This document shows, one piece after another, positions 42,676-50,652 of a DNA stretch of 64,000 nt. The first letter of the stretch is position 1. Each line of letters starts with the position of its first letter. The stretch comes from CAXBBB01 sp963815505 (lineage in GTDB: Bacteria > Bacteroidota > Rhodothermia > Rhodothermales > BA12). The notes under the pieces were generated by a model that saw only the letters and a program-made list of their open reading frames with translations, did no database searches and was not told where the DNA came from. Both the position numbers and the translations under genes were made by a program. Location: the NCBI GenBank assembly GCA_963815505.1, contig CAWFGU010000020.1, positions 152,709-216,708 of the forward strand. Reading direction: 5' to 3'.

Positions 42676-44673
42676 TCAACCGCGCATCAGCAGATCCAAT
42701 GCCAGTCTAGCCTGCTCGGGGACGGCGAGGAGGCTGATAAGCCCGATCAGCAGCAGCCACGTCAGCGGGTGAAGCAGGACGACGGTCAGGGCGACGGGCG
42801 TCGTCGTGTTGGTGATGGACGAGAACGTGATCGCGGCGTGGACGGTCGCGGCGATGGCGATCAGTGCCCAGACGACGAGCAAGGCCAGTGCGGCAATTCC
42901 GACGTAGGCACCCGGTAGGCTTGGGACGACGAGGGCAGCGATGAGGAGCAGGACGAACGGCCAACGCGGCCACGCCTGAATCATCAGCGCTTGGGGCAGG
43001 GTGAAGCTGTGACGCCCGCGAGAGAGCAGCGTGAACGCCAGACCGATCACCAGCAGCACGACCCATCCAGCGGCGATGAGCGCAACCGGCGACAGCCACG
43101 CTACGACGGCTCCGAGGGGAAGCGCACTGCCAATCAGGTGCCGGACGTAGCCCGACGCAGGCGTATCGTTGAGGATCAGCAGCAGTTGCGTAACGGCGAC
43201 GGCTCCAGCGGCGAGCATCAGCGTCGCGAACACCATCGTTTGCAAGCGCAAGCCGTCGCGCGAGCCGCGCACGTCCTCGCGGAAGAAACCGGACGCGGTG
43301 AAGAAACGCTCGGTCAGTTGGCGCATCCGCAGCATGGACGAGAACGCCAGCCCGATCATCAGGACGACGCCCCAGCCGCCCAGCCTGAGCCAGTCGGCCA
43401 TGCGTCCGGGGCGGGCGGCTCCGGCGGCGAGAGCGGGAGAAGAGGGGATGCCCCGAGCGGCGTCGGACGCGGCGATGAGCGAGAACGAGTCCAACCCATC
43501 ATCGCTCAGCAGTCCGTAGGGATCGGCATCGCTGCGCTCCCAGCGGTGGAGCAGGACGAAAGCAGGCTGCGTCGTGTCGGAAGCGAACGAGGCAAACGTC
43601 GTCTCGAGCAGGCGGGCGGCGCGCTCGGGCGAGTGGTCGGCGCGCAAGCCTTCTTCCCCTGAGTAGACGGCTCGGCCCAGCAGCAAGGCGGCGCGGCGGT
43701 CGGGGTGAGCGGTCTTCCAGTCGGCCCAGCGCTTTGGTACCTCGTCGGCATCGCGCAGGTCGAGCAGCGGCAGTAAGGCATCGGACGAGCAGGCGTCGTC
43801 GAGGAAGGCGGTTTGGTAATACACCGTCGCTCGCGGCAGGCGCTGCCGAATGGACTGTGCGGCCTTGTCGAGCGCATCGCACGTCGCCTGGGATTTCGTC
43901 GCGTGATTCGCGCCCAGCCCAATGCCTGCCAGCGTCGAATCGGCGCCCGACGCCCTCAGCGAATCGGCCATCCGAGCGACGTAACCCAAGGTGTCGGCCA
44001 TCTGCTTCGCTGTGAGATACTCGAGCGGCAGATCAATGTAGAACCGAACACCCAGCCGAGCGCCCCAGGCGCGCACGTCGCGGCTCACCCCAGGGGCTAC
44101 GCGCACGACGGTGAAGCCCAACCGGCGCACACGTTCGAGCGACGCACGCGCCGAGTCGGCGTCGGCGGGTGGCGTCCAGACAGGACCGATAGAGGGCAGC
44201 GCATCTGTCGGCGTCGGCAGCGAGGCGAGGCGCGCTTGGAGCGATTGCGAAGCGGCGAGCGAGTCGCGCCGTGCAGCGGCAACGGCGGCGGTATCGACGG
44301 GAACAGGTGCCGGCGGAAGCAGCTCGACTTGCCGTGGCGTCGTGGCCGGTTGGGCCGGGGTGAGTTCGGGCTGCGTCCGTGCAGGTGTCGGCGTGGGCTG
44401 CGTTTGCCGAGGCGCGGGCTGTGTTTGCTGTGTCTGCTGCGGCTCTGGGGCAGTCTGCGGCGCCGGCTCGGGAACGGTTTGCGGCTCGGGCGTCGGAAGT
44501 GGAATCGCCTGCGGAACGCTCTCCTGGGTGGGAAGCGGTGGTGGCTCGACGGTCGGAAGGGGCGTCTGCTGGGGCGGTTCAGTCTCCTGCGCGGCGGCGG
44601 GAAGCGCAGCACACAGGACGAGGAGCAAGAGGACGAGCAGGCGCACGGCGGTCGGGAGGATGGAGAGGCGCAA
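42676..44673 (-). CDS. Large secreted/membrane protein: Pro-rich linker, barrel-like domain, C-terminal membrane helices
   Basis: 665 residues. The signal peptide (RLLVLLLLVLCAALPAAAQE) leads into a Pro/Gln/Thr-rich linker (about 30-125). A soluble domain (about 150-400) has alternating strand/helix blocks, such as FTVVRVAPGVSRDVRAWGAR, then LGVRFYIDLPLEYLTAKQMA, IGLGANHATKSQATCDALDK and ALLLGRAVYSGEEGLRADHS, that look like a TIM-barrel glycosidase-type fold. About seven hydrophobic helices follow (430 to the end). I recognise no named family. The soluble part should face the periplasm, assuming the signal peptide is used. Confidence 0.6.
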   Translation of the reverse strand: MRLSILPTAVRLLVLLLLVLCAALPAAAQETEPPQQTPLPTVEPPPLPTQESVPQAIPLPTPEPQTVPEPAPQTAPEPQQTQQTQPAPRQTQPTPTPARTQPELTPAQPATTPRQVELLPPAPVPVDTAAVAAARRDSLAASQSLQARLASLPTPTDALPSIGPVWTPPADADSARASLERVRRLGFTVVRVAPGVSRDVRAWGARLGVRFYIDLPLEYLTAKQMADTLGYVARMADSLRASGADSTLAGIGLGANHATKSQATCDALDKAAQSIRQRLPRATVYYQTAFLDDACSSDALLPLLDLRDADEVPKRWADWKTAHPDRRAALLLGRAVYSGEEGLRADHSPERAARLLETTFASFASDTTQPAFVLLHRWERSDADPYGLLSDDGLDSFSLIAASDAARGIPSSPALAAGAARPGRMADWLRLGGWGVVLMIGLAFSSMLRMRQLTERFFTASGFFREDVRGSRDGLRLQTMVFATLMLAAGAVAVTQLLLILNDTPASGYVRHLIGSALPLGAVVAWLSPVALIAAGWVVLLVIGLAFTLLSRGRHSFTLPQALMIQAWPRWPFVLLLIAALVVPSLPGAYVGIAALALLVVWALIAIAATVHAAITFSSITNTTTPVALTVVLLHPLTWLLLIGLISLLAVPEQARLALDLLMRG

Positions 44674-44975
44674 AGTAGCCTCGCTCGGGCCGACGCGCGC
44701 GCTACCACGTGGGCGAATCGGGCGATCTAACCGGATTGTGGCGAATCGTTAGCCGCGTGCGGCCTGGCAGGGCTGAACTAGTGACTGAGTGAGTGCTCCA
44801 TAACCGATTTCACTTCCTGAGTCGGAAGCCTGCACTCTCTTCTCACCGGGCGAGCAGTCGCGAGTCGTTGCCCTTGAAGGGGGGAAACGGCGGGGAGAGA
44901 AGACGAAGGACCACCCCGGGTAGAATGCGCTTGCTCCACCAGCTGAGGGGCAGCACTGGTCTGCATCACCGCCGA
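44674..44975. other. 300-base gap, no gene seen
   Basis: Neither strand has a coding-like frame over 40 codons. The run of G and C blocks at 44870-44920 resembles degenerate dispersed repeat sequence. The promoter of the upstream membrane-protein gene would lie at its left end, but none stands out. Confidence 0.5.
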
Positions 44976-46457
44976 CTACCGCTCGGCAAAGACAACGTCG
45001 GATTCGGGCGCGTCTACGGGTAGGCGGAGCGTGAAGCGGCTGCCCTCGCCGGGCGTGCTCTCGGCCGTCAGCGTGCCACCGTGCGCGTGAGCGATCTGAC
45101 GAGCGATGGCGAGGCCCAGCCCCGTACTGGTGCCACGCGTCCGGGGACCGTCGCCGCGGTGGTAGCGCTCGAACAGGGTTGGCAGCAGATCGGGCGCGAT
45201 GCCGACTCCGGTATCGACGACGTGGATGGCGACGTAATCGCTGCCCTTCTCAGCCGAAACCGTCACGCGTCCTCCCTCTTCGGTGTGGCGCCGGGCATTG
45301 GCGAGCAAGTTGTCGAGCAGCCGCAGCAGGCGCACCCCGTCGGCGTCGAGCGTCGGAAGCGTGGCCTGCAGGTCGAGGGAGAAGTCGATTTCGTCTGATG
45401 CCATCAAGGCGCGGTGGCGGTCGGCAGCATCGCTGAGCAACTCGGCGAGCGGGACGGGCTCTCGGCGCAGTGGAGCCGGGGCGCTCTCCAATATCGACAA
45501 CTCGAACAGGTCGTCAATCAACCGGGCCAATGCCCGACTCTGCTTCCGCGCCGACGACAGCGCACGCGCCGACTCGTCCATCCGTCCTTCGACCGTCAGC
45601 CGCTCGGCCTCCTCGGTATAGCCCGACAGCGCGGCCAGCGGCGTTCGCAGGTCGTGGCCGACGTTGGCGATCAGGTCGCGCCGCAGCCGATCCGCGGTCT
45701 GCAAGCGGTCGAAGCTGCCCTCGACCTGCTCGGCCATCCGGTTGACGGCCGTCGTGAGCCGCCCGATTTCGTCATCGGGCGTGCGCGTGGGCGGCAGTCG
45801 GCCCGAGTAATCGCCCGAGCCGACGCGTTCTATGCCCCGCGTGATGCGGCGCAGCGGTGCGATCAACCGGCCCGTGTAAACCAGCCCGAGAACGAGCGCT
45901 AGCACCAGCGCGACGATACCCGACAGCGCCAGGGCGCGCACGTAGGCTTGCCGCTGCGGAGCCAGCGTTTGGGCCAGCGTGGCGTCCATCGGGAGCACGA
46001 GCAGGCCGCCGACGAGCAACCCGTCGGCATCGAAGAGAGGCGCAGCTCCCAGCGTGCTTCCGCGATCCACCCGCACGAACACGTCGCCGGTCGCCATCGC
46101 ATCGACGAGTGCGTCGCGCGTCGGTACATCGATGTCGGCGGCTGGGGCATTGCCGACCGCGCGGATCGTCTCGAGGTCAGCGCCGATGAGGTAGATCGGG
46201 TCGAAAAAGCGCGTCGCCAAATCGGCCAGCAGGAGCGGCGGGAGCGCGTCGAGCGCGTAAAGCGGTGCACCGCGCTCCTCGATTTCGCGTGCGACGGCGT
46301 CCAACTGCTGCTCCATGCTCCGCGCCGCCAGTTGCCGGTTGCCACCCGACGCCAGAACGGCCGCCAGCCCGACCGCTAGCAGACTCGTCGCCACCTGCAC
46401 CCCCACAAGCACGAGCGCGACGCGTCCGGCGACGGTTTTGGGGCGTGGGAGCGGCAT
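44976..46457 (-). CDS. Sensor histidine kinase (HAMP, HisKA, HATPase)
   Basis: 493 residues from ATG 46457. TM1 lies at about 11-31, a periplasmic sensor region at about 32-165 and TM2 at about 168-190 (ALALSGIVALVLALVLGLVY). The HAMP domain is LIAPLRRITRGIERVGSGDY followed by DDEIGRLTTAVNRMAEQVEG. The phosphoacceptor H-box is LIANVGHDLRTPLAALSGY, and the N, G1 and G2 boxes include LLANARRHTEEGG, DTGVGIAPDLLP and GTSTGLGLAIARQIAHAHGG. It probably pairs with the OmpR-type regulator encoded just upstream (180-base gap) on the same strand. Confidence 0.92.
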   Translation of the reverse strand: MPLPRPKTVAGRVALVLVGVQVATSLLAVGLAAVLASGGNRQLAARSMEQQLDAVAREIEERGAPLYALDALPPLLLADLATRFFDPIYLIGADLETIRAVGNAPAADIDVPTRDALVDAMATGDVFVRVDRGSTLGAAPLFDADGLLVGGLLVLPMDATLAQTLAPQRQAYVRALALSGIVALVLALVLGLVYTGRLIAPLRRITRGIERVGSGDYSGRLPPTRTPDDEIGRLTTAVNRMAEQVEGSFDRLQTADRLRRDLIANVGHDLRTPLAALSGYTEEAERLTVEGRMDESARALSSARKQSRALARLIDDLFELSILESAPAPLRREPVPLAELLSDAADRHRALMASDEIDFSLDLQATLPTLDADGVRLLRLLDNLLANARRHTEEGGRVTVSAEKGSDYVAIHVVDTGVGIAPDLLPTLFERYHRGDGPRTRGTSTGLGLAIARQIAHAHGGTLTAESTPGEGSRFTLRLPVDAPESDVVFAER

Positions 46458-46638
46458 GGGCAAACAGAGGGGCAATACAGAGTGAGCGTTGGGCAACGAC
46501 TGCAGCTTCGCCAACCCTCATCTCGAGAACCAAGGCCGCGGCGATTTGCGGGTGCCTAAGCACCTTCAAAGCCCCACGTCGCTGCGCTTCTCGCGATGAC
46601 AACTTGGGAAATCAGAAGAGGCATGATCGGTTATACCC

Positions 46639-47343
46639 TCACCCCGCCTCGGATTGCAGTTTGTACCCCACCCCCCAAACGGTCTTGACGTAGCGCGGCG
46701 ATCCGGCGTCGGGTTCGATCTTGGCACGAAGGCGCTGGACGTGGCTGTCGACCGTCCGCTCGTAGCCTTCGTAACGCAGGTCCCAAACTTTGTCGAGCAG
46801 TTGCATCCGGGTAAACGGCTTGTCGGCGTGCGAGGCGAGAAAGTGGAGCAGGTCGAACTCGCGGACGGTGAGTTGGACGGGTGTGCCGTCGACCGAGATT
46901 TCGCGGCGGCCCAGATCGATCAGCAGGCCGTCGATGGCGATGGGACGATCGTCCGAGTCGGGCGCGCCGGTCATGTGCAGCCGACGCAAACCGGAGCGGA
47001 CGCGGGCGACGACTTCTTGCAGGCTGAACGGCTTGGTCACGTAGTCGTCGGCGCCGACCTCAAGCCCAACGACGCGGTCGACTTCGCTGCTCTTGGCCGT
47101 CAGCATCATCACGTAGACTGTCGGCAGGCTCGCACGCAGGCGGCGGCACACTTCGAGCCCGTCAAAGCCGGGCAGCATCACGTCGATCAGCGCTACGTCG
47201 GGCGCGTCCGCCTCGGCTGCCGCGACGGCGTCGGGCCCCGATGTGGCGGCCGTGACGCGGTAGCCTTCGTCGCGCAGGCGAGCAGAGAGCAGGCCGAGCA
47301 GGTGGGCATCGTCCTCGACGACGAGAAGGTGCGGTTGAGGCAT
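46639..47343 (-). CDS. OmpR/PhoB-family response regulator
   Basis: 234 residues from ATG 47343. The receiver has HLLVVEDDAH (acidic pair), VALIDVMLPGFDG (Asp), VMMLTAKS (Thr) and DDYVTKPFS (Lys). The winged-helix DNA-binding domain is at the C terminus, with the hallmark LTVREFDLLHFLASHADKPF, then TRMQLLDKVWDLRYEGYERT and VDSHVQRLRAKIEPD. It is the partner of the histidine kinase gene 180 bases downstream on the same strand. Between them lies a short sequence resembling a dispersed repeat (46560-46610). Confidence 0.93.
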   Translation of the reverse strand: MPQPHLLVVEDDAHLLGLLSARLRDEGYRVTAATSGPDAVAAAEADAPDVALIDVMLPGFDGLEVCRRLRASLPTVYVMMLTAKSSEVDRVVGLEVGADDYVTKPFSLQEVVARVRSGLRRLHMTGAPDSDDRPIAIDGLLIDLGRREISVDGTPVQLTVREFDLLHFLASHADKPFTRMQLLDKVWDLRYEGYERTVDSHVQRLRAKIEPDAGSPRYVKTVWGVGYKLQSEAG

Positions 47344-47501
47344 CGGACGGTGTCGGGGCAATAGGTGGACGGTGGGCGAACGATCATAAGCTACTCGGTG
47401 CCGCCGCCCGGGTTACGGTGGACCGGACCTCTTGAGGCTAAAATCGGCGATTCGCCATCCTTCCGTGACATCCCACTGACAAACAGCCCGTTCTTAGAGG
47501 C

Positions 47502-48204
47502 ATGAACCGCCTTCTCTCTCTCATCATGCTGCTCGCGCTCGCGCCATTTGCGCGCGCCATGCAGCCCGACGTGTCCGCGTGGGCGCGGCAGCAGGGCGCG
47601 CAGGAGCACCGCGCCACGCTGGAGATCGTGACCGACGTGGAGCGTTCGATCGAGTCGCACAGCCGGTCGTGGACGCTGCGTTACGCATTGTATCAGACGT
47701 TCGTCCCCGATAGTCCGGCTCGCGTCACGCATGGGCCGATGCACATCGATGGACGCGAAGTCGACGCGCGCCGTGTGGCCCGGCTCGATCCGATGCGCAA
47801 ACTGCCGCCGCTGCAACGCACAGCGGCGCGGCATGCGACGCCCGCCCAAGCGGTCGCGCGGCTCCGACTGACCGGGGAGCCGACGCGCGAAGGGAAGTTT
47901 TGGCGCTACGACTTCGCCTTTCCACCACCGCCCAATGCGACCAATGCGCCGCGTGGACCGAGCGATAGCCTCTCGCTGTGGTTCTACGGATCGAGGCGGC
48001 GCCCGGTTGGTGCGATCGCGAACCCGGCTGGAGCCTCCCAGAGCGAGCGAGCCGCTGATCGTCGAAGCGACGTATGCGCGGCACGGTGGACTCGACCTCG
48101 TCGACTGGCGCCGCACGCGCGGCGTGTTCGTGATGGAGCGCAGAGGCCGCGGCTTTTCGTACCGCATCGACGAGACGCAGCGCGCGCGCGTGGCCGAGCG
48201 GTGA
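47502..48204 (+). CDS. Exported protein of unknown function with apparent frameshift
   Basis: Begins MNRLLSLIMLLALAPFARAM, a signal peptide cleaved after ARA. The domain reads ESHSRSWTLRYALYQTFVPD, then SLSLWFYGSR, and in the +1 frame GARLVRSRTRLEPPRASEPL followed by LDLVDWRRTRGVFVMERRGR and GFSYRIDETQRARVAER, with a stop at 48202-48204. Deleting one base near 47990 gives a 233-residue protein. I do not recognise the family. It is divergent from the OmpR-type regulator and its stop abuts that of the hybrid kinase. Confidence 0.6.
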
Positions 48205-50496
48205 CTATTGGACAACGACCGTCGCACGGGCGAGCACAGACGTAGGAGACCAATTTTCGCGTGCGCTCATCGCCTGATCGATCAGCGACGCAGCGGCTCC
48301 GCGTTTGAGCGGCTTGAAGAGCAGCGCGTCGAATCCGGCGTCCGAGAAAACCGATCGATCCCTCCGCCTTGCCATACCAGTCAACGCGACGATGCGCACG
48401 TCGGGGCTTTCGCGCCGGATGAGGTGGGCCGCCGTCAGTCCGTCCATGACCGGCATCTGGATGTCAAGAAAAACGATGTCGAACGCTCCCGACTTGAACG
48501 CCTCGACAGCTTCCAATCCATTGCTGACCCAATGCACCTGCGTCCCCAGCGCTTCAAGTGTACGCACGATGATGGCGCGCTGGACCGAGTGGTCCTCGGC
48601 GACCAACACACGGGCGACTCCCGGAATAGCCTCCGGCGTGTGCGGTTTCTCGTCCCGCGCTGGCTGCAAAATGCGCAGCGCCGACACGGCGATGGACTGG
48701 CTGAGCGTCTCGTACAGATCGTCGGCGGCGACGGGTTTGCGCAGCAGCGTGCTTCCGCTGGGCAGCGCGCGGTCCGAGTCGGTGTCCGATCCCATCAGGA
48801 TGGCGGGCACGTCGGGCAGGCGCTCGTCGAGCTCGTCGATGAGCGTGCAGGCGGACTGCGCGTCATACCCGCAAGTGGGCGAGTCGATCAGGAAGGCGTC
48901 GAAATCCGAGTCGGGTTCGAGGGCGGCCAGAGCATCTTGGGCCGAGCCGACGCAATAGGTGTGGACGCCCCAGTCGCGCAGCAGGTGCGCCAGGTCCTGC
49001 CGAGACGTCGGCGTTCCTCCGGCGATGAGCACGCGCCGTCCGCGCAAGGCTTCTCGGCGCGGCGCGAGAGCTTCGACGCGTGCAGGCAGGCGCACGAAGA
49101 ACGACACGTCGGTACCCTCTCCTCTGGTGCTCTCCACGGTCACGCGTCCGCCCAGCGCTTCGACGATGCGTTGAGCGATGCTCAGCCCCAATCCCAGGCC
49201 GCCAATCTTGCGCGGGCGTGTGCCGCCGCCCTGGTAGAACGGGTCGAAGATCTGGTCGATCTGCGTCGGCTCGATGCCCACGCCCGTGTCGTGGACGGTG
49301 AAGCTAAGTTCGTCGGCCCCATAATGCGTGTCGACGAGCAGCGAGACAGATCCCGCTTCGGTGAACGTGACGGCGTTGGTGAGCAGCTCGAGCAAGACGG
49401 TGCGCAGGCGCGTCGCATCGCCCGATACGAAGACCGGAACGTCCGGGCCGATGCGCGCGCTCAGGTCCAGTCCTCTGGCTTCGGGCAGCCGGGCCGTCTC
49501 GCGCATGACCGCGTCGACCAGTTGACGGACTTCGATCCGGTCCGATTCGCTCGCGCGGTGCGGCGCGTCGACGTAGTTGAGGATGTGGCCGACGGTGTCG
49601 AGCATCTTCTCGCCACTCTGCCGAATCACGTTGAGGCAGTCGGCCTGGTCCAGCGTCGTCGTCGTGCCTGCGAGCACCTGCGCCATGCCCAGGATGCCGT
49701 TGAGCGGCGTCCGCATCTCGTGGCTGACGACAGACAAGAACTCGCGCCTCGCCTGGGACGCCACCTCGGCATCGGCTCGCGCGTTCGTCACCTGCTCGTT
49801 GGCCTGCTCCAACTGGGCGCTCGTGGTCGTCGCCTGATCCTTAGCGCGTTGCATCTCGCCCACCAACCGGTCGATCTGTACGGCGGCGGGACGCATCACG
49901 AACGCGAGCAGGCCGACGAGCGTGAGGAGCATCGCCGCGAACAAACCGATCTCGACCTTTTCCAACGTGTGCACCTGGGCCAGCGCCTCGCCCTCGTACT
50001 GGTGTACGAGCGCATCCATCGCACTCAAAAATGCCCGCTCGCCGACCTGCACACCCGAAAGCAATCGCGTCGGCGGTGCCTGTGTCGATGTGCTCAGGTG
50101 AGCAATCAACTGGGTCGAGGCGGCATTGAATTGCCCCAGCGCGGGTGCGACTTCGGCAAAGTGACTGCTGACGGCTTCGCTGTTGCTCCCCTGGAGTCCG
50201 GCCCGGGCAGTGCGGGTGCTGAGCGCCGAGTGTATGCGGTTGAGGCGGAGCAGAGACGTCTGGGCCTCGGAGAGGTGTTCCGTTCGAACCGGGCCGTCGG
50301 CCGCTACCGCGCGGAGCAGCGCTTTGGCCGTCTGCTGGCTAAGCATCCGCTGCCGCCCCGACTCGCTGAGCACCAGTCCCGCCGTCGCATGCTGCCGAAT
50401 GAGGTGCTGAACGACCAGCTGCGAGCCGGTAGCGAGGATCGCGAGGAGCGAGAAAGCCGCAACGATGCGGTACGTGAGCCAGCGGGACGAGGTCAT
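48205..50496 (-). CDS. Hybrid histidine kinase with PilJ/NarX-type sensor and two receivers
   Basis: 763 residues from ATG 50496. TM1 lies at about 11-31. A type-IV-pili/NarX-like helical sensor (SESGRQRMLSQQTAKALLRA, about 43-62) runs to about 165, then TM2 (about 168-188). HisKA FLSVVSHEMRTPLNGILGMA and HATPase boxes NAVTFTEAGSVSL, DTGVGIEPTQIDQIFD and GGLGLGLSIAQRI follow. The first receiver (about 500-610) is partly degraded: IAGGTPTS replaces the acidic pair, with Asp in LIDSP. The second receiver is intact (LVAEDHS, VFLDIQMPVMDG, ALTG, LLFKPLK). It is the terminal gene of the block behind the gyrA terminator. Confidence 0.9.
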   Translation of the reverse strand: MTSSRWLTYRIVAAFSLLAILATGSQLVVQHLIRQHATAGLVLSESGRQRMLSQQTAKALLRAVAADGPVRTEHLSEAQTSLLRLNRIHSALSTRTARAGLQGSNSEAVSSHFAEVAPALGQFNAASTQLIAHLSTSTQAPPTRLLSGVQVGERAFLSAMDALVHQYEGEALAQVHTLEKVEIGLFAAMLLTLVGLLAFVMRPAAVQIDRLVGEMQRAKDQATTTSAQLEQANEQVTNARADAEVASQARREFLSVVSHEMRTPLNGILGMAQVLAGTTTTLDQADCLNVIRQSGEKMLDTVGHILNYVDAPHRASESDRIEVRQLVDAVMRETARLPEARGLDLSARIGPDVPVFVSGDATRLRTVLLELLTNAVTFTEAGSVSLLVDTHYGADELSFTVHDTGVGIEPTQIDQIFDPFYQGGGTRPRKIGGLGLGLSIAQRIVEALGGRVTVESTRGEGTDVSFFVRLPARVEALAPRREALRGRRVLIAGGTPTSRQDLAHLLRDWGVHTYCVGSAQDALAALEPDSDFDAFLIDSPTCGYDAQSACTLIDELDERLPDVPAILMGSDTDSDRALPSGSTLLRKPVAADDLYETLSQSIAVSALRILQPARDEKPHTPEAIPGVARVLVAEDHSVQRAIIVRTLEALGTQVHWVSNGLEAVEAFKSGAFDIVFLDIQMPVMDGLTAAHLIRRESPDVRIVALTGMARRRDRSVFSDAGFDALLFKPLKRGAAASLIDQAMSARENWSPTSVLARATVVVQ

Positions 50497-50589
50497 GGCA
50501 GCGGAGTCGGGGGAGGATGTCCGCGCTATCGGGTCGAAGCGTGCAGACTTAAACCCCCGTGCTGGAAATGTCCGAACACTCTCCTCTGC

Positions 50590-50641
50590 CCGCACGCAAA
50601 AGGGCTGGCCGAGACATCTCGAACAGCCCTTTTGCGTGCGG
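50590..50641 (-). terminator. Strong hairpin terminator after gyrA
   Basis: Perfect 18-bp arms CCGCACGCAAAAGGGCTG and CAGCCCTTTTGCGTGCGG around a 16-base loop. They begin 12 bases past the gyrA stop and precede the hybrid kinase gene. The internal AAAA/TTTT tract lies inside the stem. Confidence 0.8.
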
Positions 50642-50652
50642 ATACTAGACGC

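Noticed and set aside
46560..46610. Short stretch resembling a dispersed palindromic repeat (CGCTGCGCTTCTCGCGATGA)
   Set aside because: Resembles intergenic repeats known from other genomes, but only one copy is clearly recognisable in this window, so I do not call it a repeat family.
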